Source of the DNA: Plasmopara viticola
Lineage: Eukaryota > Oomycota > Peronosporomycetes > Peronosporales > Peronosporaceae
Direction of reading: 5' to 3'
DNA: 64,000 bases
NCBI GenBank assembly: GCA_001695595.3
Contig: MBPM02000037.1
Span: 496,001 to 560,000 of the forward strand
Shown here: positions 31,664 through 44,223 of the stretch, piece by piece
How the letters are laid out: every line of letters starts with the position of its first letter
Numbering within the stretch: position 1 is the stretch's first letter
Notes under the pieces: generated by a model
Told to the model about the DNA's origin: nothing
What the model saw: the letters and a program-made list of their open reading frames with translations, nothing else
Databases searched by the model: none
Program-made: the position numbers and the translations under genes

Positions 31664-33283
31664 ATGACAAACCGCTTGCCCGACCACTTGACCGACCGCA
31701 CTACCTGCGGCATGGCTGTCAGCCTGACCGACAATCATTCGCTCGGCATCGTGACCGCTTTAATGGGTGGGTTCATAGTGTTGCTATTGGTATGGCGCTT
31801 CGCGGCCAATACAAAAAGTGACTCAAAATCTCAGGACAAAAGCCACAAATTAGTGCGACCTTCAACGACTAAGCCGTTGCTTGGTAACACCCTCGACATT
31901 GTGGGTAATGCAGCCGTTCGGCACGACTGGTTTACCAGTGTATGTTTGGAAGCAAAGGGCAAGCCAGTCTTGCTTCAATCTCTGGGAACAACCGACATGA
32001 TTTTGCTTTCAACTCCTGAAGCGTTTGAAGATGTGCTGAAAAACCAGTTTGACAACTTTCCAAAAGGACCCCAAAAGTCCGAGTATTTGTACGAATTGCT
32101 TGGAGAGGGAATCTTCGCAGTGGATCACGAAAAGTGGTACCGTCAGCGCAAAACAGCGAGCAACTTATTTACGATGCGCGCTTTGAGAGACTCCATGACG
32201 AGGACGATTGAGCGTCATTTGGTCGTTTTGGATCGTATTTTTGATCGAGTGGCGGACACGAGCGAGACGGTGGATTTGTTTCGCCTACTTAATCGATTTA
32301 CTATGGAGGCATTTACAGAAATTGGTTTTGGGGTTCAGATGAACAGTCTCGATGCTGAGAAGGAACATCCATTCCAAACTGCGTTTGATCGTGCTCAACA
32401 GGCATTTGTTCTGCGCTTCATCAGACCAAGTTGGTTTTGGAAATTGCAGCGTTTGCTAGGTGTTGGAGCTGAGGGCCTAGCAAAAGAGGACATGAAAGTG
32501 GTCAACTCTACAATTTTTGCCATTATCACCAAAGCACTTGAACGTCGCGCACACGGAGCACGACCAGACGATAAAGGGGGCAAAGACATTGTTTCACTCT
32601 TTCTGGACGATATAAATAAAAATCATGATGCAGACAAGAGCTGCTTTGATCCTTCGTATCTCCGAGACATCGTTATTAATTTCCTGATTGCTGGTCGTGA
32701 TACGACAGCGCAAGCAATGAGTTGGTTCTTTGTCTGTCTCAGTAAGTATCCAGAAGTAGAGACGAAGCTTCGAGAAGAGATTGCTGCAAAGTTACCAAGG
32801 ATTTCAGAGGGACATTTCAGTCCATCTATGGATGATATGAATGAGCTTGTTTACATGGAAGCTGCACTAAGGGAGACACTGCGCCTGCATCCGTCTGCCC
32901 CCATAGTCAGCAAGGAATCAGTAAACGATTCGGTGCTATCGGACGGCACGTTCATTGCAGCTAAGACGATCGTTGGGCTGCCAATGTATGCATTAGGACG
33001 AATGCCTCACGTCTGGGGTCCCGACGCTACCGAGTTCAAGCCAGAGCGTTGGCTCGACTCGGGCAAACTCATATCCGTCTCAACTTTTCAGTTTGTGGCG
33101 TTTAACGCTGGCCCGCGTCTCTGTCTTGGCAAAAATCTAGCGATGCTCGAGATGAAATTGATCGTTGCAACCTTGTTGAGAAAATATCACGTTGAGGTGG
33201 AAAGTCCCGAGAAAGTGACGTACGCTGTTTCGTTTACTTTACCAATCAAGGGCCAGCTCAATACCAAAATCGTGAAAGTTTGA
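31664..33283 (+). CDS. Cytochrome P450, CYP86-clan type, copy A (intact)
   Basis: A 539-residue intronless P450. ATG 31664 was chosen because it matches the start of the other copies; the frame extends upstream only with a GTG. One N-terminal membrane anchor lies at residues 28-47, then an I-helix AGRDTT (343-348), the ExxR pair E404/R407, PERW (460-463) and the heme loop FNAGPRLCLG with ligand Cys487. Members of this clan usually hydroxylate long-chain fatty acids at the omega end at the ER; the substrate here is inferred only. It lies in opposite orientation to copies B-D, 8.7 kb away. In copy A the ExxR neighbourhood reads ETLRLHPSAPIVSKESVND, slightly different from B-D. Confidence 0.93.
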   Translation: MTNRLPDHLTDRTTCGMAVSLTDNHSLGIVTALMGGFIVLLLVWRFAANTKSDSKSQDKSHKLVRPSTTKPLLGNTLDIVGNAAVRHDWFTSVCLEAKGKPVLLQSLGTTDMILLSTPEAFEDVLKNQFDNFPKGPQKSEYLYELLGEGIFAVDHEKWYRQRKTASNLFTMRALRDSMTRTIERHLVVLDRIFDRVADTSETVDLFRLLNRFTMEAFTEIGFGVQMNSLDAEKEHPFQTAFDRAQQAFVLRFIRPSWFWKLQRLLGVGAEGLAKEDMKVVNSTIFAIITKALERRAHGARPDDKGGKDIVSLFLDDINKNHDADKSCFDPSYLRDIVINFLIAGRDTTAQAMSWFFVCLSKYPEVETKLREEIAAKLPRISEGHFSPSMDDMNELVYMEAALRETLRLHPSAPIVSKESVNDSVLSDGTFIAAKTIVGLPMYALGRMPHVWGPDATEFKPERWLDSGKLISVSTFQFVAFNAGPRLCLGKNLAMLEMKLIVATLLRKYHVEVESPEKVTYAVSFTLPIKGQLNTKIVKV

Positions 33284-35484
33284 TTTCTTCGCTCTTCATA
33301 TTTTTCAATTTTACCACTATATTTTACGAACGTAATGGAAATAATACTGGTAAGTTTGCTGCCAAAACATAAGAGGTACCATAATGCAGATGTAGCGCTC
33401 GTTGATTGCCAAAAGCCACCATCAAATTCGTGATGGAAAAACAACTTTGATTAGAACCGCATTAGTAAAAGATCTTCAAGCCCTAAGCGTTCTTCTAGCA
33501 ATTTGATATGTAGCTATAATAAAGAGACTTTCTACGAAACGCCCTACATGTAGTCGTCGGGGGCAAAGTCTGTGTCGACTTGTACTTGACAAAATCGAGC
33601 ATTTCCGGTTGGTTGCTTCGCGCCTTATTAAACGACTGCCTGTCGTGGAATTTTAGAATCTTAAATCTTGTCGAGCTTGGTGCGGGGGGCAATAAACACG
33701 ACGCGAATGGCGGGTATCACCACAGATAAGTCATTAAGGAAGGCTTTTTTGCTGGCTTACGGCCCGGAAATTCAATTCCTCATCAGTATTGATGAGAGCC
33801 AGGGAATCTGGAGTCCTAAATTTAAGAGTCTCTTGCGCCTAAAGTTCAGGCATTAATGCCACTTATACGACAGCCATAGAAAAGGCCTGTACACACGAAG
33901 TAGAGCCGCGCCCGTGTGTAGTCCGTCCATCCATAAAGGCGTTGACTACAGCGCTCATCCATAGAAGGTAGCTCTAAATAGCTGTCACCTATGGACAAAC
34001 TTCACGAGCTCCTTCTTGCATTGACGGGCTGCAAAAAAGCTCGGTACTCATAGCTGAGACCCAAAGCAGCTGACGTTAGGCGAGGTCACTACCTTAGTTG
34101 AGGTACTTAGAGCTAGTGTCCATTTGCGTGCTCGCTTAACGAGCTTCAAGACGATCAGAGAAATCTATGCTGCATTGTCGGCAACAAAACGTACACCATG
34201 ATCATGAGTTCTCTATTTCAGTGCAGTATATTCTCTTCATCTCCCAAATATGGTTTTTGCGGCATCTTTAATTTGAAGATGGCATATTTCTTTGGACTCG
34301 GCGGTATAGAGTATTCAAGATGCGCCGATATAACCCTTTTGTAGTTCAAGAACGCATTCGGACGCGCGCTTATCAAGTTTGATTCTTGAGTGACCAAGTG
34401 CTGTGTGCTGAACATATAGTCAGCTAATTTATTCCATTCTGGATGCCTGACCTTGAGGTTTAGCTAATCTCAGTCGGGTAAAACAACTTTCAATTGTATT
34501 CCACATCGTTTTCAAGTTATTAGGCGGCCAGAATTGGTGTGTGTTTTCGATTTGTAACAAGGCAGGCGGTTTTCGTTTATATTCATCTGTTTCTCGAAGA
34601 TTCCGAAATCCGTTGTTGATGATTATGGTTTGAACAGGACATCTGCTGAAAGCTATTGTCACTGACGCGAACATCATATAATGTTCTGCTGACGATGCTT
34701 CAACCAACCATTCTTAAAGCTACAAAGTTGCGTCTAGGCGCACGTCGATCATGTCAGGGCCTTGCGAAGTAAAAATTGCACACCCAAAGACTAAGCAAGA
34801 ATCCAGGTCTGCAGTTTGAAATTCGCTACAGTTACTCATAGATGCAGCGATACTGCCGTAGCTATCTCTAAGAGGAAGCTTGAGTTAAGGTCTTTGATCC
34901 TAGCTCGATTTCTATAATCGGTATTTGTCGCAGATTTACTACCTACCTGACTCGAAAAGTTGTATTTAGTGTTAGAAATAGATAACTACAATGACATATT
35001 TGTGTGATCTGTTGTTACTATCGATAAAGCGCTCACCAGGGTAGATTACCTACTGATTCTGTATAACAGTATTTCTAGTTATGTGCACAAGCAGTAGTCG
35101 TACTGCTTTTGTCCCAACTCTGAGTCTGGTAGCAAAAACATCACTTAGCTTGAGCTCAGAATATAAAAATATCAGTCAGTTTGTTTTACATAGAAAATGT
35201 ATTGCCCTGTTTTACCGGAATGTAACAGGTTGTTACATAGACCGGTTTTTGTGGCAAAGCCTGACTTTCCGTTGGAGAGATCTATTAAAAAAATTGTGGC
35301 TCCGGGTATCTGACAGATTCAAACATCAATACTACTTTGAGCCCTGCTTTTCTAAAATATAAACCAAAACGGACGTATAATTTCTCGCACACCTCCTTGT
35401 ACAAGGCGCTGTGTGACCATGTCGCATCGGTAGTTTATATAATCAATCCTAATACATTGGCAACCGAGACCCTGAAAAAGTTTT

Positions 35485-35530
35485 GAGATAGAGAGATAGT
35501 AAAAGAGAGAGATACAGAGAGAGAGAGATT
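35485..35530. repeat. GA-rich microsatellite
   Basis: Imperfect run of GA/GATA units, longest pure part GAGAGAGAGAGA near 35517-35528. Confidence 0.85.
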
Positions 35531-38500
35531 GATACACGTTCTCGCATCTCTTCATAACTTGTACTGCTCATAAATTTGGTGATTTCGATAGGCCTGGTGA
35601 GATGGGTGCATTTGTGGTTGTAGTTTATTTTGGCAATATACCTAGCTCACTAAACAGCGCCTATCAGAACATGGCGTGAAACAAGACACCTTTACTTAGA
35701 ATGGGTTATCGACCCTTGAAATGTTTAGCTGATTATAAGACGACCTAGAAGCTTCTTTTCGTTCGATATCCAATTACAGGCCAACGAACGCTGCCTATAA
35801 ACTTAAGCTCAGACATCCTCGTCGAAAACAAACGATGTATCTCGATCCGTAGTGAGAATTGCTATTGCTTCTTTAGCATCTCAAAATTATCACAGCAAAG
35901 CCAAGAACGTGATAACTTCGAGCTCTTTGAGGTTTAGTAACTCTGACACTTCAGACTGCTGTATAATTTAAGTGCGCTCAGATGACGACCAGATAAATGT
36001 CAATAAGATTTTTTTTAAGCCATGGGGCACCAAATATTCGACCTTTTACGCTCCTTCGTTCTTCTTAACATAGCTATTTTACCCTCTAATCTGTCACTAA
36101 GGTCTTAATTTACCTAAAGCTGAAATTTGTAAGCTCTGTTGCTCTCCTTTTACCAAGCTTTGTAACTCACACTTGGTAGTAATTCGTTATCACCTGTGAT
36201 GATATGCTGCCCGCTTTACCTAGCCGCCTTTTGTAATTTGCACCAAATTCGGTCCATCCTGCCTACATTAAGATTGCTATTATAAGCGACCTTGACGAAA
36301 AGTGCCACCAGCATAATCTAGCTGCCCGTAACATCTACCTTCTTGGATATAATAAAATCTCTCGAATTAATTTGACCAACCGCCTAATCGTGTCATTATA
36401 GTAGCCGTACGCAAAACAGGGAGGATAACACGACTCGTTGCGCAAAGTTGGGCTACTGACATTGAAGGAGTTTTCCCAACAATCAAATCAGGTCTCTTCA
36501 ATAGTGACATGCCTAGGATCAAGTCATATTTGATTATGGCTAAGACAGAAAAATGAGTGTGCGAAATTTGCTTATCTCACAGCCAGGCATAGGATCGTCT
36601 AGAGCCGTTTTATTACTAGCTTGATTAAATAAGTTTTTTTCGCTGCGGGTTCATATCGCATTACTCAGTTGGCCGTGATCGTTTCTTGACGTGCGATGTT
36701 TGTCAACGTGTCGGAGTCTACAAAACTCAAGCGTTTCTTATTAATATTGTAGATCTTGCGCGTATAAGTAGCATGCCATTTCTGTTTGTTTCTATTTGAG
36801 TTAGCTCGTATAGTGCAAATCATTTTCAACCCAATTATAAAGATGCAGTTGTTCCTAGTAGGGCATCAATGACCATCGCTTTGCAGGCTTCAAGAGTACG
36901 CCTTCTCTCAGCAACTACTTTAAGCCTTTGGGCGAGACAAAGGTCCATTTCGTTGACCCTTCAGTACAGGCTCAAGTGGTGCGGCTATGCTTGCTGCACC
37001 CACAACAGTGAATGTTGTTTTGCTCGACAGCGTTTGAGCTCATTAGGATTGGAGCCTGGTCAGTACGACCACAGATACCGTCCCTAGATACGGAGAATTT
37101 GCGCGCTCCCTACAAAAAAGTGAATTACTTTTGTATCGTCCATCGCTGCTGTCTACACTTTAATGAATCAAGCTTATATAGGCCTTACCTTAAAACATCA
37201 ATGAACACATACACCTCGATTCGTTTAATAAATGGCACCCGGTAATAGAGACCGCCAACTTCCTATATACTCGTACATACACATAAAGCTTTCATGCACC
37301 TTGCTTGCTAGCATAAAAGCGAGATAAAGGACAAGGCAAAATGATTGCTGAAAAGAGCGTTGCCCCCGTCTAATTCTCTACGAGATCCCGAGACACGATA
37401 TCCCGAGACACGCGATCCCAAAGTAAATAGGTTATTAAGGTAAGTGGTCAGCTCTAAGGCCCGAACGTCTCGGCATAAGAGCGCGAACGTGCAATCATGG
37501 CCGCTTTAATTACCATTTCTACCGTCTGTATACTTCGACAAGATACCTCAGTTTTTATAGGGGTCTGAATGCAGGTAAGGTTTTTGTCGTAAACCGATTT
37601 TTTTTAAACGCCAGCGCTTGACACATAAACTTGGCTTTATGCTTTGTCCTGCTACATCCCCCTTACTAAGAAAAATAGTCTAGCTAAGAGTAAATGGACG
37701 AGCGTTCCAAATAGCAAGATGGCAGTCAATCAGCCGGGTATTCAGCGACGACCAAACCAGCTATGATGAAGGCTGCTTTGGTCCCACTGCGATGAAACCG
37801 GCCTTTGTGCGCCTGAAAACAAATGCGGCGCTTTCGCTGTGGGTGACGGCTAGAAGTGATTTGCCAGCCAATAAGCTCCTGAAAGAGCCTCCAACTACAG
37901 AACAATTACGCCAATAATACCGTTTTGGTAGCCTTGTCGCTAGCTGGAGACGTTTTAGCAGGCTTGTCAGGGGAAGAGCCAGACGATTATTTGCCAGAGC
38001 ACCCTCGTCACTCCTCATAATTTTCATCGCCTGAAGCAGGAGGCGTCTATGGACCAACAGGCAAGGATGAATTATACGCGCACACATTCCATGGGTGCTG
38101 TTATCACCATAGCTTAATCGAAAAGCATGTTGACCTTTCATGGTAGTTTAATCTCTACCTAATCACAATTGACAGGATGCCTACGTCCGAAAGCTTAAAA
38201 TATTCTTTGCGCTAGTTAGTTGGAGCCGACAAGCCTCCAATATCGCTCGACTTCGGCATAACCGAAACATTTTAAGTTTTGAGCGCGACGTCACTCCCAT
38301 TGTACGTTTCATAAGAGAAGCGCCAGTTATCGCTCACTTCGACTCGTAACGGCCTTCGGACAGTCTACCTTAGTCATTTAGCGGCTTCCAGGAGCATTGT
38401 GAAGCTGGATACCCGCACTGCTTTACAAAAAGCTTACAGCACTTTAAAAGCACCTACGAGTCGTGGAAAAGCTACTAACTTTGGCAGTCAAGAAGCCTTC

Positions 38501-41500
38501 TTCTCAGCCTCGCGTCAACTTCACGCGTAAAAACCTTCTGTGTGACTAAACGTACGCACTCTAGGATGCTCTGGAGTGGTCAAGCCGCCGCTTTCAGACG
38601 GCGGACAGGAATTCAATCGGACCATTGGGGCCCTTCAAGAGGCGATGAACTCCTCTGCTCACGCGATCCTTGATCTTCAGAGTCGGATCCACCGCCTCGC
38701 GTCTCAGCTCGAGGTCATTTATATGCGCCAAAGAAGTGAGGTTCAGTTTGGCCAGCATCTCAAAACTTGTAGTCATATGAGCTGTCGGCCACTAAGTCTT
38801 AAATTCGATGCAGCATTTGGCTCATGGGCATTGGTAAGCGAGAAATGACCATCCATATTCGTCATTCAGCAGCTTTGCGCGAAGGGAAAATACTTTGCTC
38901 TAATTCATGTGAGACTCAAGTCTTGGGGATCTAAAGACAACTCATAAAAAGTACTGGGTGCAGAGACATTAGGTCGACGGTGTGCGTCAATGTACTCCTT
39001 CTCAATACTGTATATGGAAATCTGGAAACAACGATTAACTTTGTTCTGTGTACCGAGTTCCTCTTACAAGTGGTAGGTTTCTAGCACCGCACTATACTTT
39101 GTTTCCCAGAATACAGATATTTGTTTTTCCCCTCTACATTCGATAAAAATTACATTCATTTTTAAACCGGATGCAACAGTATTATTTTCTCTTTTTATAT
39201 CCAAATTATTGTATCAGATAATTAACCGACACCAAACTAGAAATATAGGAGAAAAAGGTTTTCCAAACCTCTCTGTCACTTATTTTAAGCACATTAGCTT
39301 GCAAACGCTTGCGGGACCCTAGTGTACACAAGCTTACTACTAGATTGTTGTGATACCCGTGCATACATAAAGCTCAACCATTATAGCTTGTCGGCCCACA
39401 AATGTTCCCCTCAGTGCACATGCTGCGCAGTGAGCTCTCTTGTCTCTTTTTGCTGGACCGTTTGTATGTAGATAACTCTGTAGCATCAGCAAATAGAATG
39501 GCAAAAGTTGTGATAGTCTTTGCCGAAGCATCGCGGGTACTAATCTGGCACCATTGTGTCGAACGGCTATGAAATTTGTATACCGCATCTATAGATGGCC
39601 TTGCAGACTCGACATTACTATGTCAGGAGAGCTACTTGATTTAGATAGCATTATCTTCAAATAGCCTGGCTGTGTGTAATCGATTATACTGATTAAATTA
39701 TGTGTCAAAAGACAATCCACTCAGGTAATTCACGAACACCACTATATTCACTAAATTTTAGACAGGTCAAGAACAAAGCCGAAGTTTTAAACTTTCAAGT
39801 GTCCACCGGTACTGATGGGCTTTGCGAAATTATCCAATGCGTGAAACGTGGCAGTGTCAGAGGTAATTACATACTTGACCACCCAATTGCACACGTGAGG
39901 CCATCATAATGTTGTCACAACTAAGAAGAAGGCTATCTGTCAACCTCATTGACTACTTATTGGGGCATCGTATTCCTCCAAAAGTGCATCGTACTGCAGC
40001 TTTTCGCCATTAAAAACAACGACCCGGGATGTTTTTACTGGATTCACCCTACAATAGAGCAGAATTCTTAGCGATCAACTGCGCTAACTGTCGAAGTTTA
40101 AACACTCAACTTTGACATGTCTTACAGCAGCGAAAGATTGCTAAAAGGTACAAATTGACTTCAGCTTTGTGTGCGTGGCGGATTCAATTGTGCATAGAAA
40201 TATCAATCTTGTCTAAAAAGGTGAAGTCATATTCAGATTTTTTGTCCAGCTTTCTCTCTAGCTTTTACTAATTCGGAAAAGCGATTTATAATCATCGCTT
40301 ACGCAAGGAACGCCATCAAATTTCGCCATTAACTCAGACAAGTAGGCCGATTTAGCACAATTCTCAAAAAATTATGGTCTAGAAGGGCGTAAAGCAAAAG
40401 ACGCACTCGGAGGTTTGCCAGTGCGTAATTTATGGCAAGTAATACCCCACAAAAAGCGGGTATATCGTTTGGAAACCTGCCTGGACTGAAGTGATGAGTC
40501 CTTTTCACAACCATTTTCATATAATTGCAGCAACGCGCAATTGATGGCTCATACCAATCGACGAGAAGTGACTATGTATTATCCGACAAAGCCGAAAGGA
40601 TGCCCGCTGAAGGCGTTCTGTATGTATTAAAACAATAAGGTGCTGGCTTTTCCAGTATCAATCGATGTATTTTAATACGAATCGGACAAAGCCTTTGCAA
40701 TACTCACATAGTCAGCACTGTTCCTGTGCAAATATTTGGCCAGGCCTAATCCACGTCCACAATCTGCTTTGCGATCGTCGCGTAGGCTAAATCAAGCGAT
40801 CTTTCGGGTTTCTCAGGGTCTGTTTGGCCCCGATGTAGGCTTACAAAGCGGCCAAAAACGTTAGATTTCTCTGCTATGTGTCGGTGTAGGCTTAAGTTTT
40901 TATCAATCCTCGTAATGTCAAACATTTACCTAATTTGGTATCTGGAGCCGATCAAAAGATTTAGGACATGGAGATTAATTAGCTGAAGTGTTTTTTAGAA
41001 TCTTAAAGTCATCGTTACGGTCGTGTGAATAGTCTTGTGAGACTTTAAATAAATGTTTACGACCCTGAAACCTGCGCGCTCTGCCGGTATTCTATCGTTG
41101 TTGGCTTCGTATTTGAGAGTTCATAAGCACTTTTGATGTGGATCGGTCATGACGACTCATTTCTTCCCTAAAGAGCGCTTCTGCACGGCTTCTGCAACTC
41201 TTCGCGGCTTTTATGCGAGACTAAGGTCCACTTCGTAGGACAGGACCAAATTATGGCTAGGTTTAGTACGGCCGAAGCAGCGACTATTGTTCTGACCAGA
41301 AATAATGATCGATAGATCGTGCATCTTTCTGTACGCTTTTTTTGGACAGTGACCTGGCAGGATCCAATAAGATCAGCACAAGAACATCAGTATCTGGGAT
41401 TTACACAAATTGATGCCATATGTAGTTTGACAATACATTCAAGAATGTAATAGAAAAAATAGATGTAGTCAAGACCGTCGCTCAAAAATCGTATTACTCC

Positions 41501-41523
41501 TGAATTAGAATGCAAAGATACAT

Positions 41524-41585
41524 CTACATTTTTCGATAAAGAATAAACCATACTATGTGGGGTATATACTTTATCGAAAATGTAG
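41524..41585. repeat. Hairpin-forming inverted repeat at the P450 array edge
   Basis: The left arm CTACATTTTTCGATAAAG (41524-41541) pairs with CTTTATCGAAAATGTAG (41569-41585), with one extra T, around a 27-nt loop. It ends three bases before the first unit of the tandem P450 array. Confidence 0.75.
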
Positions 41586-42007
41586 AGTACTAAAAAGTCA
41601 ATGGTTTCAAATTGCCTAACATTAGGTGTTACCTTTTTGATGAATGTGTTGCAGCCTTGGTGGGGGCTCTGTGATTCGGTTGTGCAGCTCATGTATATAT
41701 ACTATGCCACTTGGAGAGCTGACAATTTGTAAAAGTTTCACATTATCATGTGACTATTTCATATAGGGCGTATCGCAAATAAATTTCAAATATGCTATAA
41801 GAACCCACAGGTCTTGAAGATCGATCACTGAAGTGCTTTAATCAAGATCGTACATTGAAACTTTGATAGCGGCTTTTAGCATTCGACGAGCGCTACATCT
41901 TCACGTCAAAAAGTGAGATAAATAGGCGGCAAACCTAATAGTTTTATTTCCATGTCGGACGTAAAAATATTGTGGTAAAGTCGAAACATTAAAAAGGGCA
42001 AAAGATA

Positions 42008-43627
42008 TCAAACTTTCACGATTTTGGCACCAAGCTGACCCTTAATTGGCAGAGTAAACGAAACAGCGTACGCCACATTCTCGGGACTTTCCACCTTAAC
42101 GTAGTATTTGCTCAACAAGGTTGCAACGATCAATTTCATCTCGAGCATCGCTAGATTTTTGCCAAGACAGAGACGCGGGCCAGCGTTAAACGCCACAAAC
42201 TGAAAAGCTGAGACGGATATGAGTTTACCCGAGTCGAGCCAACGCTCTGGATTGAACTCGGTAGCGTCGGGACCCCAGACGTGAGGCATTCGTCCTAATG
42301 CATACATCGGCAACCCAACCATCGTCTTAGCTGCAATAAATGTGCCATCCGATAGCACAGTATCGTTTACTGCTTCCTTGCTTACAAAAGGGACGGACGG
42401 ATACAGTCGCAGTGTCTCCCTTAGTGCAGCTTCCATGTAAACAAGCTCATTCATATCATCCATAGATGGACTGAAATGTCCCTCTGAAATCCTTGGTAAC
42501 TTTGCAGCAATCTCTTCTCGAAGCTTCGTCTCTACTTCTGGATACTTACTGAGACAGACAAAGAACCAACTCATTGCTTGCGCTGTCGTATCACGACCAG
42601 CAATCAGGAAATTAATAACGATGTCTCGGAGATACGAAGGATCAAAGCAGCTCTTGTCTGCATCATGATATTTATTTAAATCGTCCAGAAAGAGTGAAAC
42701 AATGTCTTTGCCCCCTTTATCGTCTGGTTGTGCTCCGTGTGCGCGACGTTCAAGTGCTTTGGTGATAATGGCAAAAATTGCAGAGTTGACCACTTTCATG
42801 TCCTCTTTTGCTAGGCCCTCAGCTCCAACACCTAGCAAACGCTGCAATTTCCAAAACCAACTTGGTCTGATAAAGCGCAGAACATACGCCTGTTGAGCAC
42901 GATCAAACGCAGTTTGGAACGGATGTTCCTTCTCAGCATCGAGGCTGTTCATCTGAACCCCAAATCCAATTTCTGTAAAAGCCTCCATAGTAAATCGATT
43001 AAGTAGGCGAAACAAATCCACCGTCTCGCTCGTGTCCGCCACTCGATCAAAAATACGATCCAAAACGACCAAATGACGCTCAATCGTCCTCGTCATGGAG
43101 TCTCTCAAAGCGCGCATCGTAAATAAGTTGCTCGCTGTTTTGCGCTGACGGTACCACTTTTCGTGATCCACTGCGAAGATTCCCTCTCCAAGCAATTCGT
43201 GCAAATACTCGGACTTTTGGGGTCCTTTTGGAAAGTTGTCAAACTGGTTTTTCAGCGCATCTTCAAACGCTTCAGGAGTTGAAAGCAAAATCATGTCGGT
43301 CGTTCCCAGAGATTGAAGCAATACTGGCTTGCCCTTTGCTTCTAAACATACACTGGTAAACCAGTCGTGCCGAACGGCTGCATTACCCACAATGTCGAGG
43401 GTGTTACCAAGCAACGGCTTAGTCGTTGAAGGTCGCGCTAATTTGCGGCTTTTGTCCTGAGACTTTGAGTCACTTTTTGTATTGGCCGCGAAGCGCCATA
43501 CCAATAGCAACACTATGAACCCACCCATTAAAGCGGTCACGATGCCGAGCAAATGATTGTCGGTCAGGCTGGCAGCCATGCCGAAGGTAGTGCGTTCGGT
43601 CAAGTGGTTGGGCAAGCGGTCTGTCAT
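42008..43627 (-). CDS. Cytochrome P450, CYP86-clan type, copy B (intact)
   Basis: A 539-residue intronless P450 from ATG 43627, colinear with copy A and with all key motifs: membrane anchor 28-47, AGRDTT 343-348, E404/R407, PERW 460-463 and FNAGPRLCLG with Cys487. Differences from A include ALKNQFD for VLKNQFD, YVLRF for FVLRF, LYPSVPFVSKEAV for LHPSAPIVSKESV, and a changed C terminus (QLGAKIVKV). It is the first unit of the minus-strand tandem array and the only intact member of it. Expected role as for copy A; a shift in substrate would have to come from these few changes. Confidence 0.93.
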   Translation of the reverse strand: MTDRLPNHLTERTTFGMAASLTDNHLLGIVTALMGGFIVLLLVWRFAANTKSDSKSQDKSRKLARPSTTKPLLGNTLDIVGNAAVRHDWFTSVCLEAKGKPVLLQSLGTTDMILLSTPEAFEDALKNQFDNFPKGPQKSEYLHELLGEGIFAVDHEKWYRQRKTASNLFTMRALRDSMTRTIERHLVVLDRIFDRVADTSETVDLFRLLNRFTMEAFTEIGFGVQMNSLDAEKEHPFQTAFDRAQQAYVLRFIRPSWFWKLQRLLGVGAEGLAKEDMKVVNSAIFAIITKALERRAHGAQPDDKGGKDIVSLFLDDLNKYHDADKSCFDPSYLRDIVINFLIAGRDTTAQAMSWFFVCLSKYPEVETKLREEIAAKLPRISEGHFSPSMDDMNELVYMEAALRETLRLYPSVPFVSKEAVNDTVLSDGTFIAAKTMVGLPMYALGRMPHVWGPDATEFNPERWLDSGKLISVSAFQFVAFNAGPRLCLGKNLAMLEMKLIVATLLSKYYVKVESPENVAYAVSFTLPIKGQLGAKIVKV

Positions 43628-44223
43628 GCCGAGTAACCTTCTGCGTTTGGAAGTGGACTTGGCAAATTCTTCAATGGGACAAGGCCACGAATATGGCGAA
43701 ATCCAGTGCGTATTTTCTTACAAGATTTGTGCTGGATGCTAGTGGTTGATCATACAATCATTGCTTCTTCATCCGGGTAAAATGCAAAAGCTTTTTAGGT
43801 ATCGTGTGCCCTCTGCCTCATTAACTTCAAAGCAAAGAGCAAATAAAATTTAGTGTAATGCTGTAGAAACGTTATAGTAATGGTATCAGCCACCACAAAT
43901 GAAGGCTGGTCACAGGCCGGCGTTGTGGGCGTGGCACTGCATGTAGACGCACGGTGGCATGTAGCATCGCTGTATATCCGACGTGACATAGTCGGCGTAC
44001 TGTACTGTATTGACAGCAATGCAAACTATCAAATAGATTACCCTCCTCAACTCATTGACGTCGATTTATGCATAAGTTCGAGGCACTACATGTGGACGTG
44101 CGGTGGCATGTAGCATTACAGCAATGAAAACTATCAAATAGATTACCCTTCTCAACTCATTGTAGAATCGTGACTCGATCGATGCATAAGTTCGAGGCAC
44201 CTCTCATCCCCACCATCGGGTGT
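43628..44223 (-). promoter_or_regulatory. Upstream region of P450 copy B with 105-bp internal duplication
   Basis: The block around ACTATCAAATAGATTACCC occurs twice, near 44025 and 44130, with a period of 105 bp, both copies followed by CTCAACTCATTG. The same duplication is found upstream of copy C, and a related one upstream of copy A. Its conservation reflects recent duplication; a promoter function is inferred. Confidence 0.5.

Larger units (their letters stand above)
33284..41587. other. 8.3-kb gene-poor stretch
   Basis: No intact gene is supported. A GA-rich microsatellite lies at 35485-35530. Two segments near 36900-36960 and 41200-41290 both read ETKVHFV on the + strand with similar surroundings and may be copies of one unknown repeat. 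An open frame at 38576-38848 has a coiled-coil-like part (GALQEAMNSSAHAILDLQSR) and may be a gag-like relic. Minus-strand frames near 34218-34707 and 37761-38141 are unassigned. Confidence 0.35.
41588..44223. repeat. Tandem unit B (2,636 bp) with P450 copy B
   Basis: Unit B begins TACTAAAAAGT and includes about 420 bp of 3' flank, the P450 gene and about 600 bp of upstream region. Unit C starts exactly 2,636 bp later with the same sequence. Confidence 0.9.

Noticed and set aside
34429..34707. 92-codon minus-strand frame
   Set aside because: Protein-like in parts but isolated, with no match to any family I know and no splice partners.
37761..38141. 126-codon minus-strand frame, considered as an RXLR-type secreted effector
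   Set aside because: No signal peptide and no RXLR-EER motif; composition looks random.
42702..42896. Repeated 64-codon frames antisense to each P450
   Set aside because: They are shadows of the P450 coding strand and recur only because the gene is duplicated.
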